A stretch of 64,000 nucleotides of DNA from Anthopleura xanthogrammica (lineage: Eukaryota > Cnidaria > Anthozoa > Actiniaria > Actiniidae): positions 620,001 to 684,000 of the forward strand of contig OZ025214.1 of assembly GCA_964019055.1 (NCBI GenBank). Reading direction: 5' to 3'. The notes beneath the pieces were generated by a model, which worked only from the letters and a program-made list of their open reading frames with translations, was not told the origin of the DNA and did no database searches. How positions within the stretch are numbered: position 1 is the first letter of the stretch; the number at the start of each line of letters is the position of its first letter. A program made the translations under genes and the position numbers. Below are positions 12,340 through 28,735 of this stretch, one piece after another.

Positions 12340-13537
12340 ACAAAAGAGTTTCCCAGTGGGATCGTTTAGAGCGTCTGGAATGTCGCGTTACCTAAGTCAC
12401 ACTTTCTTCACACTTTGGTTCCTGGCTATATGTTAACTGCTGACCATTTCTGCGCCCCCAACCGCCAAAACCTGGTCCATTCAAGTTGGCAACGTTAACA
12501 GCTACAGTAGGTGAGTCGTATTTGTAAATGAATTGTGAAGAGATTCAAGTAAATTTGGTTGATATAGTCGTGTTGTGTGCTGTTCCGTTGACCATGCTCG
12601 ATTGTAATTATGGATGAAGAAATCACTGTTCATAAGTGGAAATAACGTGAGTGGAATATGAAAAGCAGTGTGCTCAAATGGAGCTTTAAAAGTTAAAGAT
12701 AGTAGCGGCAAAATAGTCGATCTTTTCATCGTATAAGACATAACGCATCCATACGCTTCTCTTTCATCAATCTAAGACCCAAGCGTAACATCTTAGTGGC
12801 TTCTAAGTCCTCGTCATAGGATGCAAAGTGCTACAGAAATGTCTTTTATATTTCTCAATAAAAACTAGAAGTATATGCATGATATTTTAATAAAGATTGA
12901 CTGGGAAATAATACAGAAATATGGTTTTCATTCAGAAAATTAACGTAACGTGTTTATAAATGTAAAATTCAAAAATTGAATATTCAAGAGAGACATTTAT
13001 ACTCGGTAAGATAACATGCTTCCTATGGGATGGCGTTGTCCCTGGCAACCAGTTAGGCACACAGAAATTTCCAGTTATTCTTCCATACCTCGTTGGGCTA
13101 TTGAAATACTCAAATTCAATTTAAAAATAATTGTCAAACGTAAAAAAAGGCGGGGAAATACAGTTTCATTATACCATAAAACAGTAGTTAAATTTGACTT
13201 TCTTTTTATAGAAAAATATGAAATCTTTGGAACTTCTCCCAAACTAAGCTACAGTTCATGTCATTTCCCATATTTTCACTTTCTTTCCATTTGTTCTTTT
13301 CAGTGGGAGGAGGGGAAAGGAGGACGTCAACAGGTACCGGCTTTTTGCATGACGGTCATAAGATCCAGCGGACTAACAAAATAAGGTGTTAGGCATGCGC
13401 AGTAGTGTTGGAAGTATGAACTCATGATCGATTCAATCACTTGTAAAAATAGCAAAAGTTACTGGGATTTGAGCGAATGAAATGACGTGAAAAACTGAAC
13501 CAAACTTCCTAAACTAGATCTGAGTTAAATTGTTTAG

Positions 13538-18065
<4,528 letters not shown>

Positions 18066-18856
18066 GGACCTGGAGAAACTAAATTCACTAAATATAAATC
18101 TATTGAAATATAATGTTGATAAATTTTATAGAAAAATTTTCCATCTGTTAAAAGAAAAATTAAGGTGGCATAATTTCAAAAGATTTTTTTCTAGAGGAAA
18201 TATTATGTTGTGCTAATGAAAGTAAATAGATAAACGTAATGCTAAATTTTGTGTGAAAATTACTTTAATTTAGGATGGCGATGATTAGCTTTTGTTTTGG
18301 TGTTTAATGATCTATTTGAACAATGAGAATATTTTAAAAAAGAAGTTAATTGTTATTTAATTGTTTCTGAATAGAATATTTCGAAACAAGTGCTACTATG
18401 CAGGGGGACTTTAATCCGAAGTATCCCATGTTGCACTATGATTCATTGCCATTAGTAACTATGAAAATACTATTCCTTTGCAAGGAAAAACTGTAAAATG
18501 AATTATTGTTATTGATGTCAAAAGCCAATGCACTCGCCTTCATAAACCTATTGTCACAAATATATAGTAATAGCCTTGAGAAGAATGTAGGGTAGAGTGC
18601 AATTGTGACGAGTGTAAACCACAGGAAGCCCAATTGATGTTGGAGAGAACTAACCTTTCAAGTAGAACTCTAGTTTATGGTTAAACTGTTGTTTAGAAAT
18701 AGATGATTTTATTCTGATAAGGATTAAAATATTTTTTTGAAATGAAGAGTTTTGTTTATTTAATCAATTGATAGTTTGAATCAACAATCAATACCTTATC
18801 TATTACTGTATTTATAGTGAGTACATACCAATGTGTCTACTCGATATATTAGCCCT

Positions 18857-19165
18857 TATTCTGGATCAGGATTGTGCAATATTGCACCATAAAAAAATTA
18901 AGATATTGACAATGAATCCCTGAGTGTACAGTATCTTGTCTCCTAATGGTATTGTGCATTTATAGCTCACATACTATTGCCACTAATAAATTAACTCAAA
19001 CTTATTCTGGATAAGAATTGTGCAATAAAAATTTCAAGATATTGACAATGAATCACTGAGTGTACAGTGTCTTGTCTCCTAATGGTAATGTGTATTTATG
19101 GCTCACATATACTATTGCCACTAATAAATTAAATTGAACTTATTCTGTATCAAGATTGTGCAATA
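18857..19165. repeat. Tandem duplication, unit about 130-157 bp
   Basis: A block beginning attctggatcaggattgtgc is repeated from 19014 and a third partial unit starts at 19142. The units share gatattgacaatgaatc and cttgtctcctaatggta. It lies between the convergent ends of PI4K2 and the next gene, so it may be part of one of their 3' UTRs. The rest of 18066-19292 is AT-rich non-coding sequence. Confidence 0.8.
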
Positions 19166-19292
19166 CAACAGAAACAGAAAACTACCCTTGATTCTTGTCT
19201 GGAAATGAACTTTATATTGAAACTTAAAATCTAAACTCTAAATCAGTTACTACAAAAAACTAGTTGGCCTTCATTTCGACTGATCCAGTCAC

Positions 19293-21035
19293 TTAGCTAT
19301 AATTTTCGAGGCTCTTGAGCAGCTGTGCATGACTAGTGTACATCTCACACTTGCAACCTGCGCGAATATCCTTGGTTGAGATGGCCCAGCGTTCCACGTA
19401 GATTTCCCTTCCGTTTCTCAAACTAAGATCATTATCTCTGACGTACCCATTTCGCTTCATGGCAGGGAATCGAATGACATGCTGAGTACACAAACCAGTT
19501 GATGCGTAACATTGGTTATCATGTGATGCTTGTCCTGAGTGGACAGGAAGATCGTGCCCACAAGCCACTTCGTTGATGAACTGCGGCATTTCATCTGCAG
19601 CAAGGCGAGTCATCAACTGGCATTCACTACACATGTTAATGCGGCCGTTTCTCGATCCACTGACAAAGGCTCCTTTTAACCAACAACTCTCAACTCTACT
19701 AGTTCTTCGTTTGACTATATTTCTCACGAGTTTTACATCGTCTTCTTTTAAATCGTTCAGTTTTTCGAGTAACTTTTCCAACGGGGTAATTTTCTTCATG
19801 TCCTCATCGTATACATTCCGATAACTTGGTCGTGGTGTTTCCACAGGCGGACGCCTTGTTAGGTTGGGCGTGGGAGGCCAAGAGGGGGTTGGTGGTGGCG
19901 TCTGAGAGGGGCTTGGTGGCGGCGTTGAATTGTTTCTGCAATTTGGTGCTCGTGTGGATTTTGGCACTTTAGGTTTCTCTTTTTCAAACGTTCTTGGGTC
20001 TTTGAACTTTCTGGCGTCGGTTATGTTAATGGCCACGTAAATTGGGTTATACCCGCCAATATCCTTCAGCTTTTGTAGTAATTGCTCATCCGTCAGCTGG
20101 GCGCATATTGGGAGTCGCGATGAGTGGGGATTCATTCGTGAATGGACTCGTGCTCTTCTAACTTCTCTATCCAAGCAGTCTATCCTCACGACCGAGCCAC
20201 ACTGATCTTCGTGCAAAAGTCGGAGAGGACTCGGACGCGGAAATCGGCGTCGTAAACCTTCGGTTGTCAAAGATGACGAAATCATCAGAAAAATGCAAAT
20301 CCAGCCAATCTGTAAGATCGCAAAATGGAAAACAATAGTTTGAGAGAAAGACAGCTTAAAGTTCGTGGTGCAAAGGGTTGGTGACAATATACTAAAAAAG
20401 ATTATACAATCTGATGAAAAAAAAACTTATTTTGATGTATGTCATGATTGATGAACCTTTATTGTCTCTGTCTATAGTATACTGATTATTCCTGTCTGAT
20501 CGATTGCTGGTCCACTTTTTGACCACATTTTTTTATTTCGCGACTTAAGATCTCACTAAACAGTTCATTAAAGTTGAAGAAACTTGTTTTAGAGAGGCAA
20601 GCAGATGGCTAATTTTTTTTCCGTAAGTCTCGTCAATATTTAATTTAAAATTAACCTTACGTAAAAGATGCACTCAAAATGTTTAAATTCTATTCGATTC
20701 ACTGGTTCAAAGTTATTGAGATCTTTAACTTTCTGGTATTAATTGACTATTAGGTTATTCGCCTATCTATTCTAAAAAAACGAATAAGCTAAAACTATGA
20801 TAGCAAACTGATACAAAATTAGCGTTAAAAATACAGTTTGTTTGTACTTTACGACGTCCGTAAGTTAAATAGTTACATACAAACGTGAACAATATATTGA
20901 TTCGTAACAACCTGATATGAACTAATCAATTAATATTGTATCAAAACTTTGAAAAACTTTTTAGTTGGTAGCGCGGACAGTGATCTACATTAACTGTGAT
21001 GAACTGATTGTTGTTTTCACTGAAAAACTTACCAT
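19293..21035 (-). CDS. Secreted proline-rich protein with C-terminal cysteine-knot-like domain (IL-17-like?)
   Basis: Two exons are proposed: 21035-21033 (the ATG only, followed directly by a GTAAGT donor) and 20309-19293, entered through the acceptor cttacag. The join gives 339 aa starting MIGWICIFLMISSS, a clear signal peptide. Starting at the in-frame ATG 20387 instead would bury that peptide behind 26 residues. After it come a basic segment, an N-glycosylation site, a Pro/Ser/Thr-rich linker (about 130-165) and a charged helix. The C-terminal domain (about 205-330) has Cys at about 210, 228, 231, 251, 268, 275, 320 and 322. The phrase PQFINEVAC and the closing GCKC resemble IL-17-type ligands (Pro...Glu-Ala-x-Cys, then GCTC). 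The IL-17 assignment is inference; another cystine-knot factor is possible. Confidence 0.8.
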
Positions 21036-21148
21036 TTTAACTGCAATTCAGCTCGATAAAGTAACGAGACTACTATGAAGAACGACGTTGAAGTTGCACT
21101 CGCGAACACTCCCTAAAGGCTGGCCAAGACTACCGTGTTGTGCACAAC

Positions 21149-21156
21149 TATATATT
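21149..21156 (-). promoter_or_regulatory. TATA-like box of the secreted-protein gene
   Basis: On the minus strand AAATATATAG lies about 115 bp upstream of the ATG exon at 21035, a distance that fits a TATA box with a short 5' UTR. No start-site evidence is available. Confidence 0.35.
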
Positions 21157-21972
21157 TGAGCATCTGAATTTTCCGCTTTCGGCTTCAGATAAAAATAGGT
21201 GACTTTTCCTTGTATTTAAATTGCTATATGAATGAATTATGAGGGTGTTTTTTTTCCTCATTAGGTTCGGGTCAGTTGATTGAAACTTGGCGAAACTAAA
21301 CGAAGCAAAACGAGTAAAATAAAAACTGAAAAAATACCAAGAGTTCAAAAGTATATATTTTGAGACTCTATTAAACTATTTTGTCCATTTTTCACAAGGA
21401 GACTTTAAATACTAGGCCAGACGTACGAGCGATATGCTCAGCTATGTCATGAGCTAAGGCCGGATGTGCTTCAACACGTATGGCTACACATCTTCAAGTT
21501 CTCACAGCTGAATTCAAGTAGTGTAAATTAATATTTTTAAACCAAATCATTCATTTGTTTGTGTTTGTGTGTATTTTAAAGTTATGTACCTTGTTTAGTC
21601 GTTATTGGAAAGCTTATTTAGTGGAGATTTACCTTTTTTTACTAAAAAAAAGAGTAAAGTTAATAATCATATTAATTGTGATGACATTCACAATGGCGTA
21701 GAGACCTTCGTTATTCCGGCTCTATTCTGCTCGACTCAATGACTTGTGGTTTTCGCATAATATATATGAACATAATTTCACTGTTGACTGCTCAATCACT
21801 GCGTGGTGTGTAGGCGAGTCTACGTTATGAATTCCGCTACTGTCTTGTTTTTGAATGATGTCTGTATACGTATTTTAAAGGTTGGTCTCAAAACACTCGA
21901 CTAACTCAAGTGCTACTTTAAATCCGATGTCATTAGTGCTAATTTAAATCAAGTGTTAAAATTAGTTATTAT

Positions 21973-22303
21973 TAGGGACAAGGTCAAAATAATTGTCCAA
22001 AATAGGGACCCGATTTTATTGATTTAGTTGGTGGGTACCGGTAGATACCCCCTCCCCCCTCAGAAACCTGTTGAAATGCTCGATACTGGGTGTCCGTAGT
22101 GACTATATCTATGTACAAATACGTTGTTTAGCATACATGCAAACAGACAGTACATTCATTTCTGTGATTTGACTTTTAGTTTTGGAGATATTCAAGGACA
22201 AAATCCAGGATTTCACTTCCAGAGGTGGTGGGTACCGGGTAACCCCACCCCTCCCCCCAGAATCGGGTACCGTAAGATGACAATTGTTTTGACCTTATCC
22301 CTA
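21973..22303. repeat. MITE-like element with inverted ends
   Basis: The ends tagggacaaggtcaaaa and ttttgaccttatccct are inverted copies and extend inward with matching aattgtc/gacaatt. The interior holds two inverted, C- or G-rich blocks around ggtgggtaccgg. There is no transposase frame. Confidence 0.75.
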
Positions 22304-23087
22304 ACTGACTGAGGGTTTCTTTGTGTTTTAATTTAAGCGTAAGAAATAGTCTTGGGCCGGTTTAAAAAAAAATTCTAGCTCATTATATTGAATGTAAATT
22401 ATAGATTTTTGTTAATAACTAGTGTAACATATTATTATGTAGTATTATATAAGGTCCACAATGTAAACTGGATTTCCCGCATTAATTGTTTTTTTTTAAT
22501 CAATAAAGTCACCATCACCATCACCATCGTCGTCATCATTATCATCATTTAACAACCAGTACCACTCCTTATACGTATGAAGATTAGATTGAGCAGTGGA
22601 ACGCGTGGGACATGGATCAGGTGTGATTGAAACGTGCTGGGAATCAGAATTGGACAAGAAAAAACAAAACTATTTGATAGAATCTAAAAAAAAAAAACTT
22701 CCGGTATTGGAGTAACAAGTGAAAACCGTACCATCGCTTCCTCTGATGGCAGCCGGTGTAGAAATCAGAAAAAAAAGAAATGTGTTTTACAATCAGGGTA
22801 GCCTGCGTTGCTTGCGGTCTACGGTTGTTACAATCGCAACCCAGGCACTAAATAACGTGAACAAGGAAAAAATCTATTTTTTGTGTGTATAAACATGACA
22901 TATCAATCTAGACCTATGAATAGTGGGCATTCTAAATGGTTCAAACAAGTTCCTAGTATTTTCTGGATGTTATGTTTCAGTTTCTTGATTGTGTTTTTTG
23001 GTCAGCAGTTTCACCAAAACTGTGACGTCAAATCCAGCATAGCCGCGGCCGCCATGTTGGACGAAACAAAAGATTCAAAGTCAGGGC

Positions 23088-23125
23088 TTTCTTTTCTTTT
23101 CTTTTCTTTTCTTTTCTTTTCTTTA
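23088..23125. repeat. (TTTCT)n microsatellite
   Basis: About seven pentanucleotide units. Confidence 0.9.
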
Positions 23126-23959
23126 TCTTTGCCCTTGAATCGTCTCCAAATCAAGACATTATACTCTCGTCTGAGTCACAATTTGGGCGGGAAAGTCCCT
23201 CAATCACATCTGTTTTTATTATTTATTTAGCACAAGACAACTGACGAAACGAGTCAGTTGAGTACCGCATTCCATAATACTCAAAACATTGGATATTTTT
23301 GTCTCTGCTCTCTTAAGCATATCAATCATTCACGTTATACGGATGTTATTAAAGAGGTTAATCAGAAGAAGAAAAGGAAACAGGAGAAGCAGGAGAAGGA
23401 GGAGAAAGAGGACTTTATTGCTCAGAGCTGGGTCTGAAGTCTATTAGTATAGGACGGCTTAGCTCTCGTGAGTGTTTCGGATGGTATATCATTCTTGTCA
23501 TTTTAGAATAAAGAATATTCTGCTAAAAGAGTTAAGCCAAGCAAGAACGTGAAGAACATGGTGAACTACTTTTTCGCTTTTACTTTGTTTGAAGATGCAT
23601 CATTTTCTATTAACATTACACATTCCTTCAGTGTTATATAGAATTATACGGGGGAAAAGTCTAAAATATTAACTGAGAATCAATTTTACACGCACGGCAA
23701 ATAGTAAAATAAGGAATTGTTTATCTTACCCTGTTCTTTTAGTAGCGATAAACATCGTCATGTTCTTGGTTCGTTCTTGTAGCCGTCCTCCAAAAGCTTC
23801 CAAAATACATTTTCAAAGTAGAAAAAAGCCTGAATATTCCCTCATATATCAAGTTTATACACTAAAGAACACGTAACATCCACCAGATATTAACACAGGC
23901 ATTGAAAATTGCAAAAATTACAGAAGAATCTCTCGTTTTCTAGAGCCCGCCAAACTCCT

Positions 23960-24190
23960 ACCTATTTTACCGCGGAGGTTCACGTGCTGCCGACGGCAAC
24001 GCGCGTCATATGCTAATTAGGTTAATATAAGTGCAAATTTACTTCCGGTAGTCGTCGTCCGCGGGGTCGCCTTACGGCCGCTGTTTATATTAGGTCCCTT
24101 TTTGATGAGGGAAAAAAAACTTCGTGATCAAGCGTGACTGCATAACGTGATCTAGATTGAGTCGAAAGCTCGTCATCCAAGTAAGTTTGT
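23960..24190 (+). promoter_or_regulatory. Possible GC-rich promoter and non-coding first exon
   Basis: This patch is much richer in G+C and CpG than its surroundings (ccgcggaggttcacgtgc, gtccgcggggtcgcc) and ends in a consensus donor (ccaagtaagt near 24178). It could be the start of the plus-strand GPCR at 25.7 kb, spliced to an acceptor such as ttcaaaag before 25512. This is inference only. Confidence 0.25.
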
Positions 24191-25668
24191 ACTCGGTATC
24201 AAAAGTTAAACTTATTGATAAAAAAATTAATGATGATTTCTAGTTCCATTATTGCCTGACTGAAAAACCCTAAAAAAGATTATTGAAAATCATATGTAAA
24301 AAAATCACATCTAGAACTCATAAAATTTAACTATTTTTTCTCACAGTTTTTTATTCAGAATACCCACTTCAGTAAGAACTATGCTCTAATTGAGAATGGA
24401 TCTGTCAGTGGATCTGTCAGTAACTTGGTTTAGTGTGCTGACATAATCAACGCAATTATAACAGTGAAAAATAGTTACTAACTTTAATTAACATCTAATC
24501 ATTAACTCGGGAAATTGGATCCATATTTAACTGACCAAGTTGAAGATATGTCCCGACTTTTGATGGCTCGCTTTTCTAGAGCCAATACTGAAAGTTCCAA
24601 ACAGTCACGGCTGCCTGTCATGAAGGACCTTCTCTTAACATCCTAGGACAGGTTTCTCTGTATTTCATCTAAGGTGTTGACGTTTCTTAGTAACATCAAG
24701 AAGAAAAGGAACGTCATTTGAAAGTGACTTTGTATTTTCACAGTGGTTGAAAACGCGCGCACCTGACAGCTGCAATCAAACAGTAAACGCAAACTGTTTT
24801 GGCCAATTTTCACCCAAAGTATACATCCTTCTTTTTAAAATAAAAATAGGTACGCCAAAGTTTTTTAACATATTGTCGTCAATTAATTTCAAACGGCATT
24901 TTACCTCGTTTTTTGTTACTATTTCAACCGATTTTTGTTTCAGGCCAATCGGAACTGCAATGGCAAATTGATTACGGAATATGAGTACCGAAGATGCTTT
25001 TGTTCTCATATTTCCTTTTTTCATTATTGTCTTTGACAGTATGATTGATGCTTATCACACAGGCATTCGTAACCAAACAAACAAGTTGAAAGTTTGCCAA
25101 TATTAAAGGCGATTCTTTTGATATAAAACGCGGATAGACCCGGATATTGTGGACATTTGCTTTTGGAATTGGCCAAAACAAGGTGCTTGAAGCCGATCTG
25201 CTAGTTCCGAAAAGCAGAGAACAGATTTCCGCTCTTTTTAAAAAACGTAACAGGATCCGAAAAAGACTGAGTACTGATTTGACAAACATCTTAGATTGTG
25301 TTCTAGCTTTGAGATTGGTGTTTTAGTAGCGGAAAACTAATCAAAAACAACTTTTCTCCATAAGTTTTTGTCGGACAATTTCTAGCGATAAAGATTACTG
25401 AAGGACTTCTTCTAATTACTTCTATTGGATACAAGAGAACCAAATCTAAGATTGAAGCACCTGCATGGTATGGTTTCACATTGACTTGGTCGTTCAATTT
25501 ATGCTTTCAAAAGGTTGGTCCGGTTAAGTAATCAATGGACTGCCGTGCGTGCCATCTCGCAAACGAAGAAAAACGTCTTCGAACATTATAAGAATAGCCG
25601 TAAACGTTGAATGCTTTGATGCTGAGTTCTTCAACCGATTCTTTAGCTATAAGATAATGATTTGCATC

Positions 25669-26829
25669 ATGAATGGAACATTCAACTCCACAGCAGCAAA
25701 TCTGACTCAAGACTGGTTACCAACAACTGAGGAAGGATCAGAGGCAAGTCAAGTATCCGCGGAAAATTCGGCGCTGAATTCTGCAATATACTGTTTCCTA
25801 ATCCTGCTGTCTTTGATTGGGAATTCCTTCGTCATTGCAACGGTAGTCAGGAACACTAATAAACGAATGAGAACAGTCAGTAACATCTTCATCGTTAATC
25901 TCAGTATTGCAGATATTTTGGTGACCCTCGTAAATATGCCAGGCAAAATTTCTCAGATCTATATCGGTAGAATTTGGCTGTTAGGAAACACAACAGGTTT
26001 TGTAATATTGTGTAAAATAATGAACTTTCTACCGTTCCTCGCTGTTTTTGTTTCAACACAAAGTTTTGCAGTTTTAGCGTTAGATCGTTTTGTAGCGGTT
26101 TACCTTCCTGTTCGTAAGCCAATCACAGCCAAAGTTGCATATTTGTTGGTAGCATTTAACTGGGTTTTTGCGATGGCATTCTTCTATGTCTATTTTCATT
26201 CAGCCTCCATATGGACTCATGGAAGTACTTCCTACTGCTACGTCAACCCCGACGTAGTCTTTGGTAGTATGGAAAACTTTAATAAGTTCGTTTGGGTCGA
26301 GTTTACAGTTGTCACTATTCTTCCTTTGACGATCTCTTTCGTTCTCTACACAGCTACGATGATTAAACTATGGAAAAGAAAAATCCCTGGTTCAAATGTC
26401 ACAGCCAACGCATCATATACTGACAGGGTAAATCGTAGAGTGCTGAAAATGCTAATAACTGTATTCCTAGCTTTCTTTTTTTGCTGGTTGCCTACATGGG
26501 TTTGGATCATTGCTTGTGTAAGAATCGAAAAATCTTCAAGCTTACCAGAACTTTGCTCTTCAAAAAGTTTCTCCGTGACTCGGTTCCTTATCGCCTACTC
26601 CAACAGCGCCATCACGCCTTACATCTACCTAATCTTCAGCGAAAACTACCGAAAAGGATTCAAAGATGTACTGATCGCCATTACCTGTTGTTCGTCTGTA
26701 CGTAAGGTCCTTCGACGCAGGAACAGAGTTGAGGTTTTTACACTCACCCAGTTTACTCAAGGAGAGAGATTGAGGGCGGATACTGTTAGCCGAAAAATAG
26801 AGCGTTTGGATTGCACGACAGTAATTTAG
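25669..26829 (+). CDS. Class A GPCR, peptide-receptor type, copy 1
   Basis: Intronless, 386 aa from the ATG at 25669. I chose this start because it is directly followed by NGTFNST, a typical glycosylated receptor N-terminus; in-frame ATGs at 25549 and 25657 would add 40 or 4 residues. Seen: TM1 GNSFVIATVV; TM2 LSIADILVTL with Asp82 (2.50); TM3 ending LALDRF (Phe for Tyr in DRY); TM4 Trp; TM6 FFCWLPTW (CWLP toggle motif); TM7 ITPYIY, where Thr replaces the Asn of NPxxY. A basic cytoplasmic tail with Cys-Cys (possible palmitoylation) follows. The overall style is that of neuropeptide receptors; the ligand is unknown. Its closest relative in the window is the receptor at 29479-30618. Confidence 0.93.
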   Translation: MNGTFNSTAANLTQDWLPTTEEGSEASQVSAENSALNSAIYCFLILLSLIGNSFVIATVVRNTNKRMRTVSNIFIVNLSIADILVTLVNMPGKISQIYIGRIWLLGNTTGFVILCKIMNFLPFLAVFVSTQSFAVLALDRFVAVYLPVRKPITAKVAYLLVAFNWVFAMAFFYVYFHSASIWTHGSTSYCYVNPDVVFGSMENFNKFVWVEFTVVTILPLTISFVLYTATMIKLWKRKIPGSNVTANASYTDRVNRRVLKMLITVFLAFFFCWLPTWVWIIACVRIEKSSSLPELCSSKSFSVTRFLIAYSNSAITPYIYLIFSENYRKGFKDVLIAITCCSSVRKVLRRRNRVEVFTLTQFTQGERLRADTVSRKIERLDCTTVI

Positions 26830-27982
26830 ACGAAAACACTGCATGGGTTAACTGTGCAAGATAAAATACAAAGATTTTTACATGTACATAGACTAAAAAG
26901 ACAGAATGTTTCCGTTACGGACCGCCAGTTAGTTGAGGGACATATAATAAGAATACCGTCAAGTGTAAATGTACCGTAGTTGAGTTTCATGCATATATAC
27001 GCGTGCGTGCTTCGTAAAAATATATATCTAGGTGTTATTTCGCCATTTGAAGCATTCGTCCAAGTAGTGTCTGCTGATGTATATAGAAACTGTAAGAATA
27101 GTAGCATTTTTTGTGTCGTATATATACTCACATGTGTTGGCAAGTCCAGGATTCGAGTGTTCCGCCATGAATGCGCGCAAACGGTTAGCGCGTTAAAAAC
27201 TTACTACAGTCCAAGTTCTCGTAAGCCCGGGAAATCGAAAAAGTGCTCTTACTAGAGCTGCATGGTCACTAACGAGAATGGGCTCTCATAAGCGGCAATG
27301 CAAACGGGATTTCAAAATTGTGGTCGTAACTAGAGCTGGTCGCGGCTTACGAGAGTCGCATGCAAGGAGAGCTTCGACTGTATTGTATAAGGGAATATTT
27401 TTTTCCGCAAAAACTATCACGCTAAATTCCCATTCGAGCTGCAAGCTAACCGTCTCGCCCTGACTTAGATCAGCCTAGAGGTTGTTTCAGGTTTTCCAAG
27501 CAGGTTTTTGAAGCAAAACTTACGGTAAACTGAAATTTCACCATGAATTTAGATTTCCAGTACGTTTTACACGCGTAAATATATCTCAGTAAGTAATCGA
27601 GAATGCTTGTAATTACCATCATCGCTAACCTAAACAGTTCCATTTTATAGTCTTTGATTAAGCTGTAGATTTAACCCCTGTTTGACTGAGTTTGAATCCG
27701 AATTCTGTAAACTAAAGTGTCCATTTATTCAGCAGTTAGCTGTTGTCTTATTATTATCATTGTATATTTTAGTTGTGGGACAAATTGGAAACCAGCTCAG
27801 TATATTTCTTGCTGTATTTGTTACCCACAGTAAATAAAGATTTGTTATTATTATTATCACTTGGTCTCTTGGTGTATATATGGTGTACAAGTGCTATTGG
27901 AATACAGTTTCCCACATCCTCTCGTCAAAAAAAATTATAGCGAAGGGTTAACTTCAAGAGGTTTTTCGGCGAAAGCTATAAC
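26830..27982. other. Spacer between tandem GPCRs, left part
   Basis: No supported gene in this stretch. The segment 27160-27390 is GC-richer and has repeated gtaa/ctagagctg-type words that look like an old mobile-element remnant. A short SINE family A fragment lies at 27455-27500. Confidence 0.4.
27455..27500 (+). repeat. SINE family A tail fragment
   Basis: ccctgacttagatcagcc and agaggttgtttcagg match the tail unit of the full copies at 48075-48405 and 51219-51450. Confidence 0.7.
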
Positions 27983-28735
27983 ATGGCTAACGAGATATCA
28001 ATCAGTGCCGAGAGGAAGTTCCTTAGTAAACAACACGTAAACTATTTTATTGAGCATGATGTTCAAATAAAAGCGATGAGAGACATCGAAAAAGTGCTAA
28101 TTTTTCAAAGGTAAGTTTTGAGTCAATTATTGGAATTAATTAGAAGAAAGTAAAGTAAATTGAAACTAAGGAAAAAGGAAGCGCACAGTGAAATCAAAAT
28201 GAATCACTGAAAATGAGAAAAACCTTGGGGTGGGAGAAAAAGAGATTGATTGATTGATTGAGATGGGAAGGAAGAAAGGAAGGAAGAAAGAAAGAAAAAT
28301 TTAGAAAGGGAAAATCATGAACTTGTACTTTAATTCTAAAGAATTGACGAACTAGTTTTTTACTATTTTTGATAGTAATATTCATAAGTCTCAGTTCTAT
28401 ATTCCTGCTATCAAGTAACATACATATAATATCTCCAAGAGTCTATCAACTTAAGATGTATTAAGTATACCTCAAATATTCCTAGCCCTTTTCATAGCTC
28501 AGGTGTCTAGCATTTGACTTTTTCCTCTTGGTAAAAAGCAGTGTACACCAGCCGTGTTTGCCATAGTCGGCAGTTAATACGTCATCTTACCAATACGACT
28601 ATCACAACTACTTTCTGTATTGACAAAGGCATTTAGCTTCGATAAACATGACTTTTCCATTTTAAAAGGTGTTTGTACAGATTGTCCCACGGTTATTCCT
28701 TGTTCTATAAATGGCTTGATATTTGGGATCAATAA
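27983..28735 (+). CDS. Possible two-exon small protein
   Basis: Exon 27983-28110 begins with an ATG and ends in caaag followed by GTAAGT; it encodes 42 charged, helix-like residues (MANEISISAERKFLSK...). A phase-compatible continuation exists at 28669-28735, after the acceptor-like ttttaaaag, and ends in a stop, giving 64 aa. The first exon looks convincing because of its strong donor and open frame; the second is weakly supported. The family is not recognised. It could instead be a 5' exon spliced to an unseen partner. Confidence 0.25.

Larger units (their letters stand above)
8063..13537. other. 5.5 kb gene-poor interval
   Basis: No frame here has family likeness, and no pair of splice-compatible frames was found. 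It holds the TTTA microsatellite (11872-11908) and a hairpin element (12256-12339). A word gttgtccctggcaac at 13034-13048, about 500 bp before the PI4K2 start codon, resembles an RFX X-box but has no ciliary gene beside it. Confidence 0.45.
21157..25668. other. 4.5 kb gene-poor interval
   Basis: No supported coding frame; the ORFs seen are short and lack family likeness. It holds a MITE (21973-22303), a TTTCT microsatellite (23088-23125) and a GC-richer patch (23960-24190) that could be a promoter. Confidence 0.4.

Noticed and set aside
13034..13048. X-box-like word gttgtccctggcaac
   Set aside because: Not near a ciliary gene start; the closest gene is PI4K2 about 490 bp away, so it is likely a chance match.
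25549..25668. 40-residue N-terminal extension of GPCR copy 1
   Set aside because: Contains no receptor-like features; the ATG at 25669 begins a typical glycosylated N-terminus.
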